Assembly: GCA_949840955.1 (NCBI GenBank)
Contig: CATKXV010000007.1
Location: forward strand, 57,357-121,356
Source of the DNA: an uncultured Anaeroplasmataceae bacterium
GTDB taxonomy: Bacteria; Bacillota_I; Bacilli_A; Acholeplasmatales; Anaeroplasmataceae
Direction: 5' to 3'
DNA length: 64,000 nt
The notes under the pieces were generated by a model. It was not told the origin of the DNA. It made no database searches and worked only from the letters and a program-made list of their open reading frames with translations. This document shows, piece after piece, positions 1 through 8,862 of the stretch. How positions within the stretch are numbered: position 1 is the stretch's first letter; the number at the start of each line of letters is the position of its first letter. A program made the translations under genes and the position numbers.

Positions 1-3000
1 ACCAATACCTTTTTTTGAACTTTCAGGTTTTATTTCAGTAGAAAGCGTAGATAAAGCATATGTTTTACCTATACCATATTTAAGAGACAATTCTTCTATA
101 TTTCCGCCATTGCCGCCATTGCCCCCTGATCCTCTAGTAGGTTTATTCACTGCATCCCTATGAACATCACCGCCGTCGCCGCCATTACCTCCAAGGCCTC
201 CACTTGCTAAATCATTAACAAGTATTCTTTTAAAGTCATCAATGGTTCCACCAGTTAAAGTAGTAGTATTTGGTATCGGTGATTTAGAAACACCACCATT
301 GCCCCCTTTTCCGCCTTTTCCGCCATTAGCTGATTGCACCCATGTAGCTTGATTTCCATATCCGCCTTTTCCGCCGTTGCCACCATTACCACCATTACCA
401 TTTTTTAATAGAATAATGGATTCAATAGTTTTAACATCAAAGTAAATGAGATTAGAAACAATACAATGTCCACTATTTCCACCATTGCCGCCATTACCTC
501 CACTACCTGCGGTGCAATTACCAGTCTTTTCTTCTCCTTTTCCGCCATTGCCGCCATTACCTCCACTGCCTGCTATAATTGAAATTTTGGCAGAGGTTGT
601 TATATTTTTGAACGTTATGGAGTCACTCTCTATTGCTGTTCCGCCTGATGTACCATGACCACCTGATTGACCAACAGAAGTTGTACTCGAACCAGCTGCA
701 CCGCTTCCTGCTCTAATGTTAAGAGTCCCATAGATATTTAAACGAATGCTATCACATTTTACTGCAACTCCACCATCCAATAAAGTATCATTAGAATCAG
801 CTCCTATAATTTCACAATATCCATAGGTAAATAGATCTAAATTTACACAATTCAAAGTTGGCTGTTCACAAGAACTTGATTTTAATATTGCATTATTTAA
901 ATATAAATGTAATGGACTTGTTCCTGTATATTGAACTATACTTTTATTCTCTAGTGATGTTAATACTGCGTCGTTAACAAAAATATCAATTTCCTTGTTA
1001 CGATTATTCATTGAAAGTGAAAAAATATAAGGCTGTATATCATTTGTCTCAATTAAGCTATCTTCTCCAATTATATATATAGTGGTAATATTATCAGAAA
1101 CTATTATGCTATTTATATCTGTTTTAGAGGAAAGATGTACCAATTGAAAAGCAGATAAATTATTTATAAACTCTAAACTTTTTAATGATTTAATCGAATT
1201 CTCATTTGGTAAATATAGATGCTCTATATATTCATTTTCATCAAAACAAAGAATTTCGTTTATTGGATTTTCTTTAATTGATATTTCGTTTGCTAATATA
1301 TGAGTCACATTCAAGGTAGATATCAAGTTGTTATTTAAACTCAAGCTATTTATTGATATGCCATTAATATTTATCGCATTTAATTTGTTATTAGATAAAT
1401 CTAGATAATTAATTTCTTTAAAATTTAATAGTTCAACTTTAGTTAAATTTTTATTTGATAAATTTAAGTTGATCAAACTTATATTATTTCCAATGAAATT
1501 AATTGTTGATAATGTAGTATTTATAGAAAGGTTTTTAATGTAAATATATTCTTCCTCTCCAAATAAATTAGAGATATCTAATTCATTTGTATTTAGTCTA
1601 AGATAATCTAGGCTTGTCCCCTTTAAAATACTTGTTCCATATTCTACATTATTGGGTAGAGTAATATCCGTAAATCCACTATTTATAAACGCATTATCAC
1701 ATATTTTGCTTATTATATTAGGTATAACGATTCTCTTAGTTTCAGAAATAGAGTTATTTATATTCTCAAATGCATTTGGACCAATAACGGTCACATTGGA
1801 TGGAAAACTAGATTCAGTTATATTCATTGTAGCAGTACGATTGTATTTAACAATAATTTGTCCTAAAACCAAAAAACCATTTTTATACTCTCCCAAATCC
1901 TTTTCCCACCATAATGTATTTGAAAAGGCTTTATTTCCTAAGTCAATCAATCCATTTGCACCATAGATGGAATTTAATTTTACACAGCCTTTAAATGCAT
2001 TATTCGATATATATTCTATAGAATTTGGTATAAAAACTTGAATGATTGAAGTATTATTTTCAAAAGCACCTTCACTTATACCTACGATATCTATTCCATT
2101 ATATTTATTTGGTAATATGAATTTGTTTTTGTCTAATGCCCCTGAATAGGTTTTCCATAGTTCCGTTAGTCCCGTAATGCAAAGATTACCCATTTTATCT
2201 TTTTCAACTGAGAACCAATTTTCTGGAATTTCTTCCCATATTGCATACAAAGATAATCTAGTATTATTATCACCTAAATTATCTGGAACAATAGTCCAAT
2301 CTATTTGATTTTCTTTCAATCCGACTTTGGTACTACTATCAATCTCTGTAGACCAACCTAAAAACAAATCACTTTCAACAGGAATAGGAAAAGATACTTT
2401 ATCTCCTGTATAAACTGTCATACTCTTATTTTCTCCATATAAGGATTCAAAAGAAAGTATATAACTATTAGCGGTCCACTTTGCATATAAATATAAATCT
2501 TTAGCCAAGGTGGTATCTATTTTTATCAACCTATTTCCAGTAAAATTTGAATCGTAATACCAACCAGCAAAAGTATAGCCTCTTCTTATTGGACTATTAA
2601 GCATAAAGGGTTCCAGTTCAACATTATATGAATCCACTAAATCTTTAGCTTCTACATTCTGTCCATTTAATTCATATGAAATATTATATTGAATAAGTTT
2701 CCATTTTGCTGTTAATGTTTTACTAGATGCAAAATCACATATGTCCCCATTATTATATTTTTGATCTTCAGTATCAAACCACCCAATAAAGGCATACCCT
2801 TTTCTTATAGGTGTTATCATTCCTTGAATTATCTGATTATAACCACAAAGAATTTCATCAATTATTAATTTACCAGTATTATCAATGTAATTTAATTTTA
2901 TTGAATATTTTTCCATTTCCCATTTTGGAATTAAAGTAACATCTTCTGATATAGTCCATATGTCCCCATTATTAAAAACAACAGCATCATCCGTACTCAA

Positions 3001-4203
3001 TGCCCAGCCAATAAAAGAATATCCTTTTTTAGTAGGTGTAGATAATGTTAATACCTTTTTGCCATATGTGACCTCTAATGCCTCAATACCCTTTGTATCG
3101 CTATCCAAATAATCCAATGTTAAATTGTATGTGTTTGCGTTCCATTTTGCATATAGAACTAGATTCTTGCCTAAATTTGATTCTAGACAATCAACTTGTT
3201 CTCCAACACATTCTTCATCATAATACCAGCCATCAAAGGTATATCCATTTCTTGATGGATCATATAGACTAATGTTATCAAGCTCTGCATTATATGATTC
3301 AATATTTTTAGGATGATTTGTTCCTCCATTTAGCTCATAAGTAATACTATAACTTTCTAAAATCCATTTTGCATATAATTTAATTTTGTATGAAAAGCTA
3401 ATGTCTGGTAAAATTTTCATCACTTTTCCTTTTAATTCTAAATTCGTATACCAGCCATCAAAATTATAACCTTGTCTAGTTGGAACAGGTAATGCTTTAT
3501 CCTTTGTAGTAATAGAATAAGAATGAATCGTATCATCTGGAAATATACACTCATGTGTATTCTCATAATAAACTTCACGTTCACCAAATATAAAACGATA
3601 TATTCCAAACACACTTATTACTAAAATACTTGCCAACAAAATCCAAGTAAAAATTTTTCTTTTTTTTCTCTTTGTTTGTATTTTTTTAGAATGTTCTAAA
3701 TCATCAGTCGTCTCTAAACTTTTCAAATCACTACGATGCTCATGTACCATAGCAAATATGCCTATAGGTATACCCAAAAGCAAATCTATTCTTTCAACAA
3801 TTATAGTATCAAAAACATTTGCAAAGCTAAGTACAGCAAACAAAACATAAACGATACCCAAACTAGACCAAAAGAGAATAAAGCCATCAATGTTTTTGAG
3901 GTGATTTTTAAAGCTTTTTGTCGATTTAAAATGTTTGTTGTGATTATCCAACCAAACATCTAATTGTGCTTCAATTTTAATTAGAATCTCCTTAATTTCT
4001 TCTGTTCTCATACCTCTTATATAATTTTGAAAACTAGCACTTGGAGAATCTCCTAAATCATTAAAAATTGGTAAATCAATTCGAACATCGTCATTCGAAT
4101 TTGTTTTTAAACGATTTGTGATTTTCAAATAATACTCCTGATATAGATTAGGATAATCGAACTTGAGTAATTCTATAAACTCTTTTAGTTCTTTTTTTGT
4201 CAT
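1..4203 (-). CDS. Giant surface protein, InlB B-repeats + LRR + GGx glycine-rich region (3' end outside window)
   Basis: This frame is open from ATG 4203 to base 1 (1401 codons, no stop), so the C-terminus is missing. Upstream, AGGAAAG/AGGGA precedes the start. There is no Sec signal. A roughly 100-residue N-terminal region is followed by hydrophobic segments near residues 104-128, 139-155 and 182-202, the last after a KRKKRK patch. Six Listeria-Bacteroides (InlB type) repeats follow at about 221-667, each ending in a GW...LYAKW-type motif. BspA/LRR_5-like leucine-rich sequence spans about 668-1070. A region dominated by GGNGGNGG and GGKGGKGG lies at about 1158-1370. The layout suggests a cytoplasmic head, membrane anchor and long extracellular stalk with adhesive repeats. 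It lies downstream of the ESCRT-like operon on the same strand, but 486 bases separate them, so co-transcription is uncertain. Domain identity is by eye; the function is inferred. Confidence 0.85.
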   Translation of the reverse strand, partial: MTKKELKEFIELLKFDYPNLYQEYYLKITNRLKTNSNDDVRIDLPIFNDLGDSPSASFQNYIRGMRTEEIKEILIKIEAQLDVWLDNHNKHFKSTKSFKNHLKNIDGFILFWSSLGIVYVLFAVLSFANVFDTIIVERIDLLLGIPIGIFAMVHEHRSDLKSLETTDDLEHSKKIQTKRKKRKIFTWILLASILVISVFGIYRFIFGEREVYYENTHECIFPDDTIHSYSITTKDKALPVPTRQGYNFDGWYTNLELKGKVMKILPDISFSYKIKLYAKWILESYSITYELNGGTNHPKNIESYNAELDNISLYDPSRNGYTFDGWYYDEECVGEQVDCLESNLGKNLVLYAKWNANTYNLTLDYLDSDTKGIEALEVTYGKKVLTLSTPTKKGYSFIGWALSTDDAVVFNNGDIWTISEDVTLIPKWEMEKYSIKLNYIDNTGKLIIDEILCGYNQIIQGMITPIRKGYAFIGWFDTEDQKYNNGDICDFASSKTLTAKWKLIQYNISYELNGQNVEAKDLVDSYNVELEPFMLNSPIRRGYTFAGWYYDSNFTGNRLIKIDTTLAKDLYLYAKWTANSYILSFESLYGENKSMTVYTGDKVSFPIPVESDLFLGWSTEIDSSTKVGLKENQIDWTIVPDNLGDNNTRLSLYAIWEEIPENWFSVEKDKMGNLCITGLTELWKTYSGALDKNKFILPNKYNGIDIVGISEGAFENNTSIIQVFIPNSIEYISNNAFKGCVKLNSIYGANGLIDLGNKAFSNTLWWEKDLGEYKNGFLVLGQIIVKYNRTATMNITESSFPSNVTVIGPNAFENINNSISETKRIVIPNIISKICDNAFINSGFTDITLPNNVEYGTSILKGTSLDYLRLNTNELDISNLFGEEEYIYIKNLSINTTLSTINFIGNNISLINLNLSNKNLTKVELLNFKEINYLDLSNNKLNAININGISINSLSLNNNLISTLNVTHILANEISIKENPINEILCFDENEYIEHLYLPNENSIKSLKSLEFINNLSAFQLVHLSSKTDINSIIVSDNITTIYIIGEDSLIETNDIQPYIFSLSMNNRNKEIDIFVNDAVLTSLENKSIVQYTGTSPLHLYLNNAILKSSSCEQPTLNCVNLDLFTYGYCEIIGADSNDTLLDGGVAVKCDSIRLNIYGTLNIRAGSGAAGSSTTSVGQSGGHGTSGGTAIESDSITFKNITTSAKISIIAGSGGNGGNGGKGEEKTGNCTAGSGGNGGNGGNSGHCIVSNLIYFDVKTIESIILLKNGNGGNGGNGGKGGYGNQATWVQSANGGKGGKGGNGGVSKSPIPNTTTLTGGTIDDFKRILVNDLASGGLGGNGGDGGDVHRDAVNKPTRGSGGNGGNGGNIEELSLKYGIGKTYALSTLSTEIKPESSKKGIG

Positions 4204-4275
4204 TTTTCAATCCCTACTTTCCTGTTTTTTTTAAATATATTTAGGCATTGCAATAAAAATTTTCATTTAAAATAA

Positions 4276-4293
4276 GCGAAAAACAATTTTCGC
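4276..4293. repeat. Inverted repeat upstream of the giant gene
   Basis: Arms GCGAAAA and TTTTCGC with a 4-base loop lie about 75 bases before the giant gene's ATG. No T run follows on either strand, so an operator or mRNA hairpin fits better than an intrinsic terminator. Confidence 0.4.
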
Positions 4294-4328
4294 CAAATAA
4301 ATATGTATTATTGTTATATGCTATTTAC

Positions 4329-4664
4329 ATGAACCTAAAATGTGAAATATATTTAATTTGTTATATTAATAATAGACCTGTTGATTTCTTATTACCCGTC
4401 TATTCAAAAAATGAATATGAGATGTTGCCAGAAAATGCTGGTTCATCTTTTAAAATTAAAAATCCTCTTAATGCAGAAATTATGTTAGCGAGTAAAGAAA
4501 ATTATACGCTATATCTATTTAAAATTAATATTGAAAAAGCATGTAAAGCAAACTCAAACATATCCTTTTCTATTGTAACGGATAAAGATGATGTTTTTTT
4601 ACGCGTTTTTACAGATGTCAAACATAATGCATATTATAAAATTACTGATGTTTATCAAAAATAA
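4329..4664 (+). CDS. Small orphan protein of unknown function
   Basis: This 111-residue frame starts at ATG 4329; a TTG at 4311 would add six residues. It is the only plus-strand candidate in the 486-base gap between two minus-strand genes and converges on the coiled-coil membrane gene that ends at 4690. The translation alternates hydrophobic and polar residues like a small beta-rich domain and has no signal peptide or membrane segment. No clear ribosome binding site precedes either start, which is the main reason for doubt. I recognise no family. If real, it may belong with the neighbouring membrane system; otherwise it is a chance open frame in AT-rich DNA. Confidence 0.4.
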   Translation: MNLKCEIYLICYINNRPVDFLLPVYSKNEYEMLPENAGSSFKIKNPLNAEIMLASKENYTLYLFKINIEKACKANSNISFSIVTDKDDVFLRVFTDVKHNAYYKITDVYQK

Positions 4665-4689
4665 CAGGTGGTTTAATTGTAAAATTTTA

Positions 4690-5571
4690 TTATACACGAA
4701 CACAAGAAACATATAAAATAAAAATTATTATGAAAAAAACTGTTTCAAAACTATAAATAATTGGACTTACCATGTCATAATCTATATCAAAGGAATTATA
4801 TTCATTTGCAAAAAACAAAATTTTTCTAATTATCATCAAAATACTATTAAACATCAAAAATATAAATAATGCAATTATAGCTCCTGTTATTTCTGTTATG
4901 GGATGATATGAGAAAAGCCATAGAGTAACAGTACTAAAAATCAAAAGAACTATTTCTAGAGTTTTCCCCCACTGCTTAAAATCAAATGTGGACCTATTGA
5001 AGTGATAAAACCAAATTATTACTGCAACTACATTAATAAGAGTTATTGAAAGTAAAGGAACAATGCAAAACCATGGCAATTTTACTTCTTCCATAAAAGA
5101 AAGATACCCCGGCCTATATAATATAAGCCATGATAATACTATATTAAAAACAAGTATGGTACATATAAACAAGCATGAGTAGAAGGCTACCCTTTTTTCG
5201 TTTCTTTCTTCTAGTTTATTTAAATCATATCTACTTAAGACCTTTGATTCATCTGCTTTTGAATGTATTCTATTGCTTAATTCCCTATAGTTTTCTTGTA
5301 AAGATGTGATATTAGCTTTTCTTTCAAGTTTTTCATTAAACCCACTTACTTTAGTGTCAAGATCATAATTTTGCTTGCGTAAACCATCCATACGTTCTTC
5401 AAGATTTAAAATCTTATTCTCTAATTCCACTTTTTCTTGCTCAAGTAACTGCAATTTTTCATGAAAGAAAGTATTTATATCTTCCATTTTTTTAAAATTC
5501 ACATAGACTTTTCCTTCAAGTATTTCAATTTGATTCGATTTAATACTATCTCCATCTTTTTCTTCTAACAT
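4690..5571 (-). CDS. Coiled-coil protein with four C-terminal membrane segments
   Basis: This 293-residue protein begins behind AGGAG and lies 16 bases after the Hsp70-like gene, so it is the last gene of the operon. Residues 1 to about 125 are charged with heptad-like spacing, typical of a long coiled coil. The rest holds about four hydrophobic helices separated by short loops, ending near the C-terminus. With no signal peptide, the coiled coil is probably cytoplasmic. I do not recognise the family. Coupled to an Hsp70/actin-fold ATPase and other membrane coiled-coil proteins, it is most simply a membrane anchor or scaffold of the same machine. Confidence 0.85.
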   Translation of the reverse strand: MLEEKDGDSIKSNQIEILEGKVYVNFKKMEDINTFFHEKLQLLEQEKVELENKILNLEERMDGLRKQNYDLDTKVSGFNEKLERKANITSLQENYRELSNRIHSKADESKVLSRYDLNKLEERNEKRVAFYSCLFICTILVFNIVLSWLILYRPGYLSFMEEVKLPWFCIVPLLSITLINVVAVIIWFYHFNRSTFDFKQWGKTLEIVLLIFSTVTLWLFSYHPITEITGAIIALFIFLMFNSILMIIRKILFFANEYNSFDIDYDMVSPIIYSFETVFFIIIFILYVSCVRV

Positions 5572-5587
5572 AATTTTTTTCTCCTAT

Positions 5588-7387
5588 TTAATCTAATATT
5601 GTTTCATCCACTAATAGTTTTGAATATTTCATGATATCTCTAATATTTATCTTGTCAATCTCGCTAAATGACTTCTCACAATCATATATTTTGTATGTTA
5701 CAAAACTTATGTTTATAAAAAAAACAAAAAGCAAATTATATTTTGTTTGGAATAAAATATCCTTGGAGATTTTGCAAGTATGAATAAAATTTGAATTACT
5801 TATTTTAAATTCTATTTCTTGAAAATCTTCCCCATAGAACAATGTACGATAGCGCCAATTCTCGACAGTAGCTTTCTCACAATGTATATAATAAAAAGGA
5901 TTACTATCTTGACTAATAAGAATAAGTTTCTTGGTAGAAAGTTCTGTAGCTTGGGTAAAATTAGTTTCGTATCTTCTTTTATAAAACACTCGTGGTTTAA
6001 ACTGCAGTTTTGCTCCCATTTCCTCCATTGCTTTTATACAGCCTCCAATGGCAACTGCGTTGTAGCATGTGATAGGTATATCATCCATATCATCTATTTT
6101 TAATTTCCGAGTATTTTCACCAAACATATCTACTACCTTAATTTTTTTAGAACTAACCTCTTGTACAATACAAGTTAGTTTCTCTCGTAAAGGATAAATA
6201 ATAGATGTTCCTCCTACAAAAAAAATTGTGTCAATATCTTGTCTTTGAGAATAACTTTCAAGAGATTCTTTAAGAGAACTTGCTATTTTCTCAAAAACAT
6301 CTTTAATATTATTTTTTGTCTGGAATTGTTTTCCGTTCAAAAAAATTTCTCCTGTAGAGAGAATAGAATAATTCCTCTCATTATTTACACTATTAGAATC
6401 ATAACAAAATGTATGATTTTTCATACCATCATAATATACTGATCTCATTTTATTTATTTCAGTTTGAGGAGAACGGGTTTCTCCTATTTGGTTTGGATCA
6501 ATGCGTTCAGCAAGAAACATCTCTTCCTTTACTTGTTTACACATTTCTTTGGATTTTATCAATTCATCAGGTAAAAGGTCAAAGAAAATTTGATCAATTT
6601 CATTTCCTGCAATATTACATCCTGTCCCAATACTACTCACGTCCAATCGGCCATTTTCTTTTCTTAAAATACAAAAATCGGTAGTTCCTCCCCCTATATC
6701 AATCACAAGTATAGTTTCATTATCATCATTTTCACTCAATAAATATGTAGCTCCAGCTAATTCTGGTTCAGTCTTAACTTCTATTAAAACTTCATTTGTA
6801 GTTGCTTCAATACTTTTTAAAAGAATATTTTTTAAAGTTTCCTCATATGTCACTTGTGTCTCATAGATTTTATTAATAACAGGTTGTCCAATTACAATTT
6901 TTTGAATTGTATCTTTATTAATTTCATAATTTGTATCATCTATAAGCAGAATTCCCTTAAAAAAACGTATTAATAAATTACGGACAGAAACTATTAAAGG
7001 AAAATCATTACTACCAAATTGAATTTCCGAATCCATTCCACATTCTTCAAATGGAAATGGATATTCAATATACTTAGTGGTTTGATTAAACTTTCCATTT
7101 TCTGGAACTAGTTTTCTTGCCACATTTTTCATGTTTTTAAACAAACGTAAGATTGGTCTTTTAGATGCTTGCCTCCCAATATAATAGGTGGGCATAGTCT
7201 CACCATCCATAGCATAAGCTGTAATCACTGTAGCAGCATTAAAATTATTGTCAATTATGTCACGGCAAGTAGATTTAGTATAAAATTCACCACTTGTATA
7301 AAATTTACCTTCATCTTTATTATATGCAACCACGTGAGTATTGCTTGTCCCAAAATCAATTCCTATAAACCATTTTTTCTCTGACAT
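5588..7387 (-). CDS. Hsp70/actin-fold ATPase
   Basis: The 599-residue product carries the ATPase signatures of the Hsp70/actin superfamily: phosphate-1 IDFGTSNT at about residues 10-17, phosphate-2 VIDIGGGTTDF at about 226-236, and the adenosine motif FFVGGTSII at about 386-394. The nucleotide-binding fold therefore looks complete. The last 150 or so residues do not resemble the DnaK substrate-binding domain and may be a dedicated partner-binding region. An AGAGGTT ribosome site precedes the ATG, two bases after the stop of the upstream membrane gene. It is not the housekeeping dnaK: no grpE or dnaJ is nearby and the C-terminus differs. A chaperone or filament-forming role in the system is inferred from context. 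Confidence 0.88.
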   Translation of the reverse strand: MSEKKWFIGIDFGTSNTHVVAYNKDEGKFYTSGEFYTKSTCRDIIDNNFNAATVITAYAMDGETMPTYYIGRQASKRPILRLFKNMKNVARKLVPENGKFNQTTKYIEYPFPFEECGMDSEIQFGSNDFPLIVSVRNLLIRFFKGILLIDDTNYEINKDTIQKIVIGQPVINKIYETQVTYEETLKNILLKSIEATTNEVLIEVKTEPELAGATYLLSENDDNETILVIDIGGGTTDFCILRKENGRLDVSSIGTGCNIAGNEIDQIFFDLLPDELIKSKEMCKQVKEEMFLAERIDPNQIGETRSPQTEINKMRSVYYDGMKNHTFCYDSNSVNNERNYSILSTGEIFLNGKQFQTKNNIKDVFEKIASSLKESLESYSQRQDIDTIFFVGGTSIIYPLREKLTCIVQEVSSKKIKVVDMFGENTRKLKIDDMDDIPITCYNAVAIGGCIKAMEEMGAKLQFKPRVFYKRRYETNFTQATELSTKKLILISQDSNPFYYIHCEKATVENWRYRTLFYGEDFQEIEFKISNSNFIHTCKISKDILFQTKYNLLFVFFINISFVTYKIYDCEKSFSEIDKINIRDIMKYSKLLVDETILD

Positions 7388-7389
7388 TT

Positions 7390-8862
7390 TTAACCTCTTT
7401 GTGAACGATATTTTGCCAATATATTAGCTATAATTTGAAGCTGTTGACGCTGCGAAAAATAACTACCATATGGATTGTCAACATCAAATTCTATAGTAGA
7501 AATACGTTGAAAAGCTTTATCAATCTCTGGAAAATATTCTTCGATTGGGATTCTCGAACTATTATCTTCTAAATTCTTAATATTGTCGCTTTTTAATTTT
7601 AGATTTTCTTCATTTAAAGTATTAATTTTTTCTTCTAATTCCTTTATTTTTGCTTTATTTTTAAGGTTTTCACTTGATATGATTTTTTCTTCTTTTGATT
7701 TTTTTTCCATTACCTTCTCTAAATTTTCAGAGAAGGTAACCAATGCCAATTTTTTTTCTGCTTGTAACAACTGCTCACTTAAATTTTTAATATTAAAAAA
7801 TAACTTTTTATTTCCTTGCTTTAACAAATTGATTTTTCTTTTAAATTTCTTTTTTGTATTTCTAAAATCATTATTAAGTTTTATAATTATTTCTCTTTGA
7901 TTTTGATTTATCTTTTTTTCGTTAAAATATTTATAAAATAACCATGCAAGAAAACATCCAAGAGCAATCAATAAAACTATTAGAATCACTACTAATATAA
8001 TTCCACCAGAACTTATAAATTGTTTTTGTAAAATTTTATAGTTATAGTTTAAATCTCCAACTATAAGATAGTTATCATCAACTTCTTCTAAATTAATTGT
8101 AGCAACATTTTCTCCTGCATTTAATCCAGAATAATTAACTGATAATTCTATTAACGTGCCATCAATTCCTACAATGAACGCTTTTGGTCCCTGCAAAACT
8201 TTATTTTCTATGTAAAAATCAGATGCCTGCCACAAAACTTCAGTTGGATATTTTTCAATAATATAATCACAAGTTAAATTTGTTAAAACATAGTTTTCTC
8301 CTGCTGCTGTTGACTCAACTTTTGCAGTATAAGCTCCAGCTTCTTTTCCTAAGTTGGGTAATGGAAGAGATATTTCATTACCATTAACATCTATATAACT
8401 TGCCGTGGGACTTTGATTAACTCCATTGTATATATAATTTTCTTGTTTATTCCATTTCACTTCTACGCTCAATGGAAAAATGGTAAATCTTTCTCTATTG
8501 CCTTCTAAAAAGTTTATTTCATCACAATATGCAATTGCTATATAATCTCCTACATCGACAGCATTCATTTCCTCGTTATTTTTTAGAATAGTTATTGACA
8601 TAGTTTTCTCAAATGATTCATCTTCTTTACACTTAAGTATTGCAGATGGAAAATTATTTTTTCCATTATATGTAACATCTAAGTTTGACCATTCTAAATA
8701 ATATGTATAGTTTTCAACCACCTCATTACCAGAAATAGTTACTTCCTTCAAATCCTCTTTTTTTGTCGAAGAAGCAAATGCGTTTATATAGAATGCTCTA
8801 AAATGAACTGTTAATAAAATTATTAATAATAAACAAAATAACAAATATTTCTTTTTATGCAT
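7390..8862 (-). CDS. Membrane protein: extracellular MBG/Ig-like domains, one TM helix, cytoplasmic coiled coil
   Basis: The 490-residue protein starts with a hydrophobic signal-like segment (residues 5-30). About 250 residues follow with repeated YNG...ASYIDVNG and NYS...AGENVATI patterns, like MBG or bacterial Ig-like domains. A strong transmembrane helix lies at about 284-316, then a Lys/Glu-rich coiled coil to about 440 and a short globular tail. The topology places Ig-like domains outside and a long coiled coil inside, as expected of a receptor or anchor passing a signal across the membrane. Its ATG overlaps the preceding gene's stop by 8 bases and the next gene follows 2 bases after its stop, so translation is probably coupled. 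Exact domain families were judged by eye. Confidence 0.85.
   Translation of the reverse strand: MHKKKYLLFCLLLIILLTVHFRAFYINAFASSTKKEDLKEVTISGNEVVENYTYYLEWSNLDVTYNGKNNFPSAILKCKEDESFEKTMSITILKNNEEMNAVDVGDYIAIAYCDEINFLEGNRERFTIFPLSVEVKWNKQENYIYNGVNQSPTASYIDVNGNEISLPLPNLGKEAGAYTAKVESTAAGENYVLTNLTCDYIIEKYPTEVLWQASDFYIENKVLQGPKAFIVGIDGTLIELSVNYSGLNAGENVATINLEEVDDNYLIVGDLNYNYKILQKQFISSGGIILVVILIVLLIALGCFLAWLFYKYFNEKKINQNQREIIIKLNNDFRNTKKKFKRKINLLKQGNKKLFFNIKNLSEQLLQAEKKLALVTFSENLEKVMEKKSKEEKIISSENLKNKAKIKELEEKINTLNEENLKLKSDNIKNLEDNSSRIPIEEYFPEIDKAFQRISTIEFDVDNPYGSYFSQRQQLQIIANILAKYRSQRG

Noticed and set aside
446..658. Proline-rich plus-strand ORF (PPLPPLPPLP repeats)
   Set aside because: It is the antisense of the GGN glycine repeats of the giant surface protein.
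1652..1966. Plus-strand ORF in the giant gene
   Set aside because: No ribosome site, lies fully opposite the long open frame.
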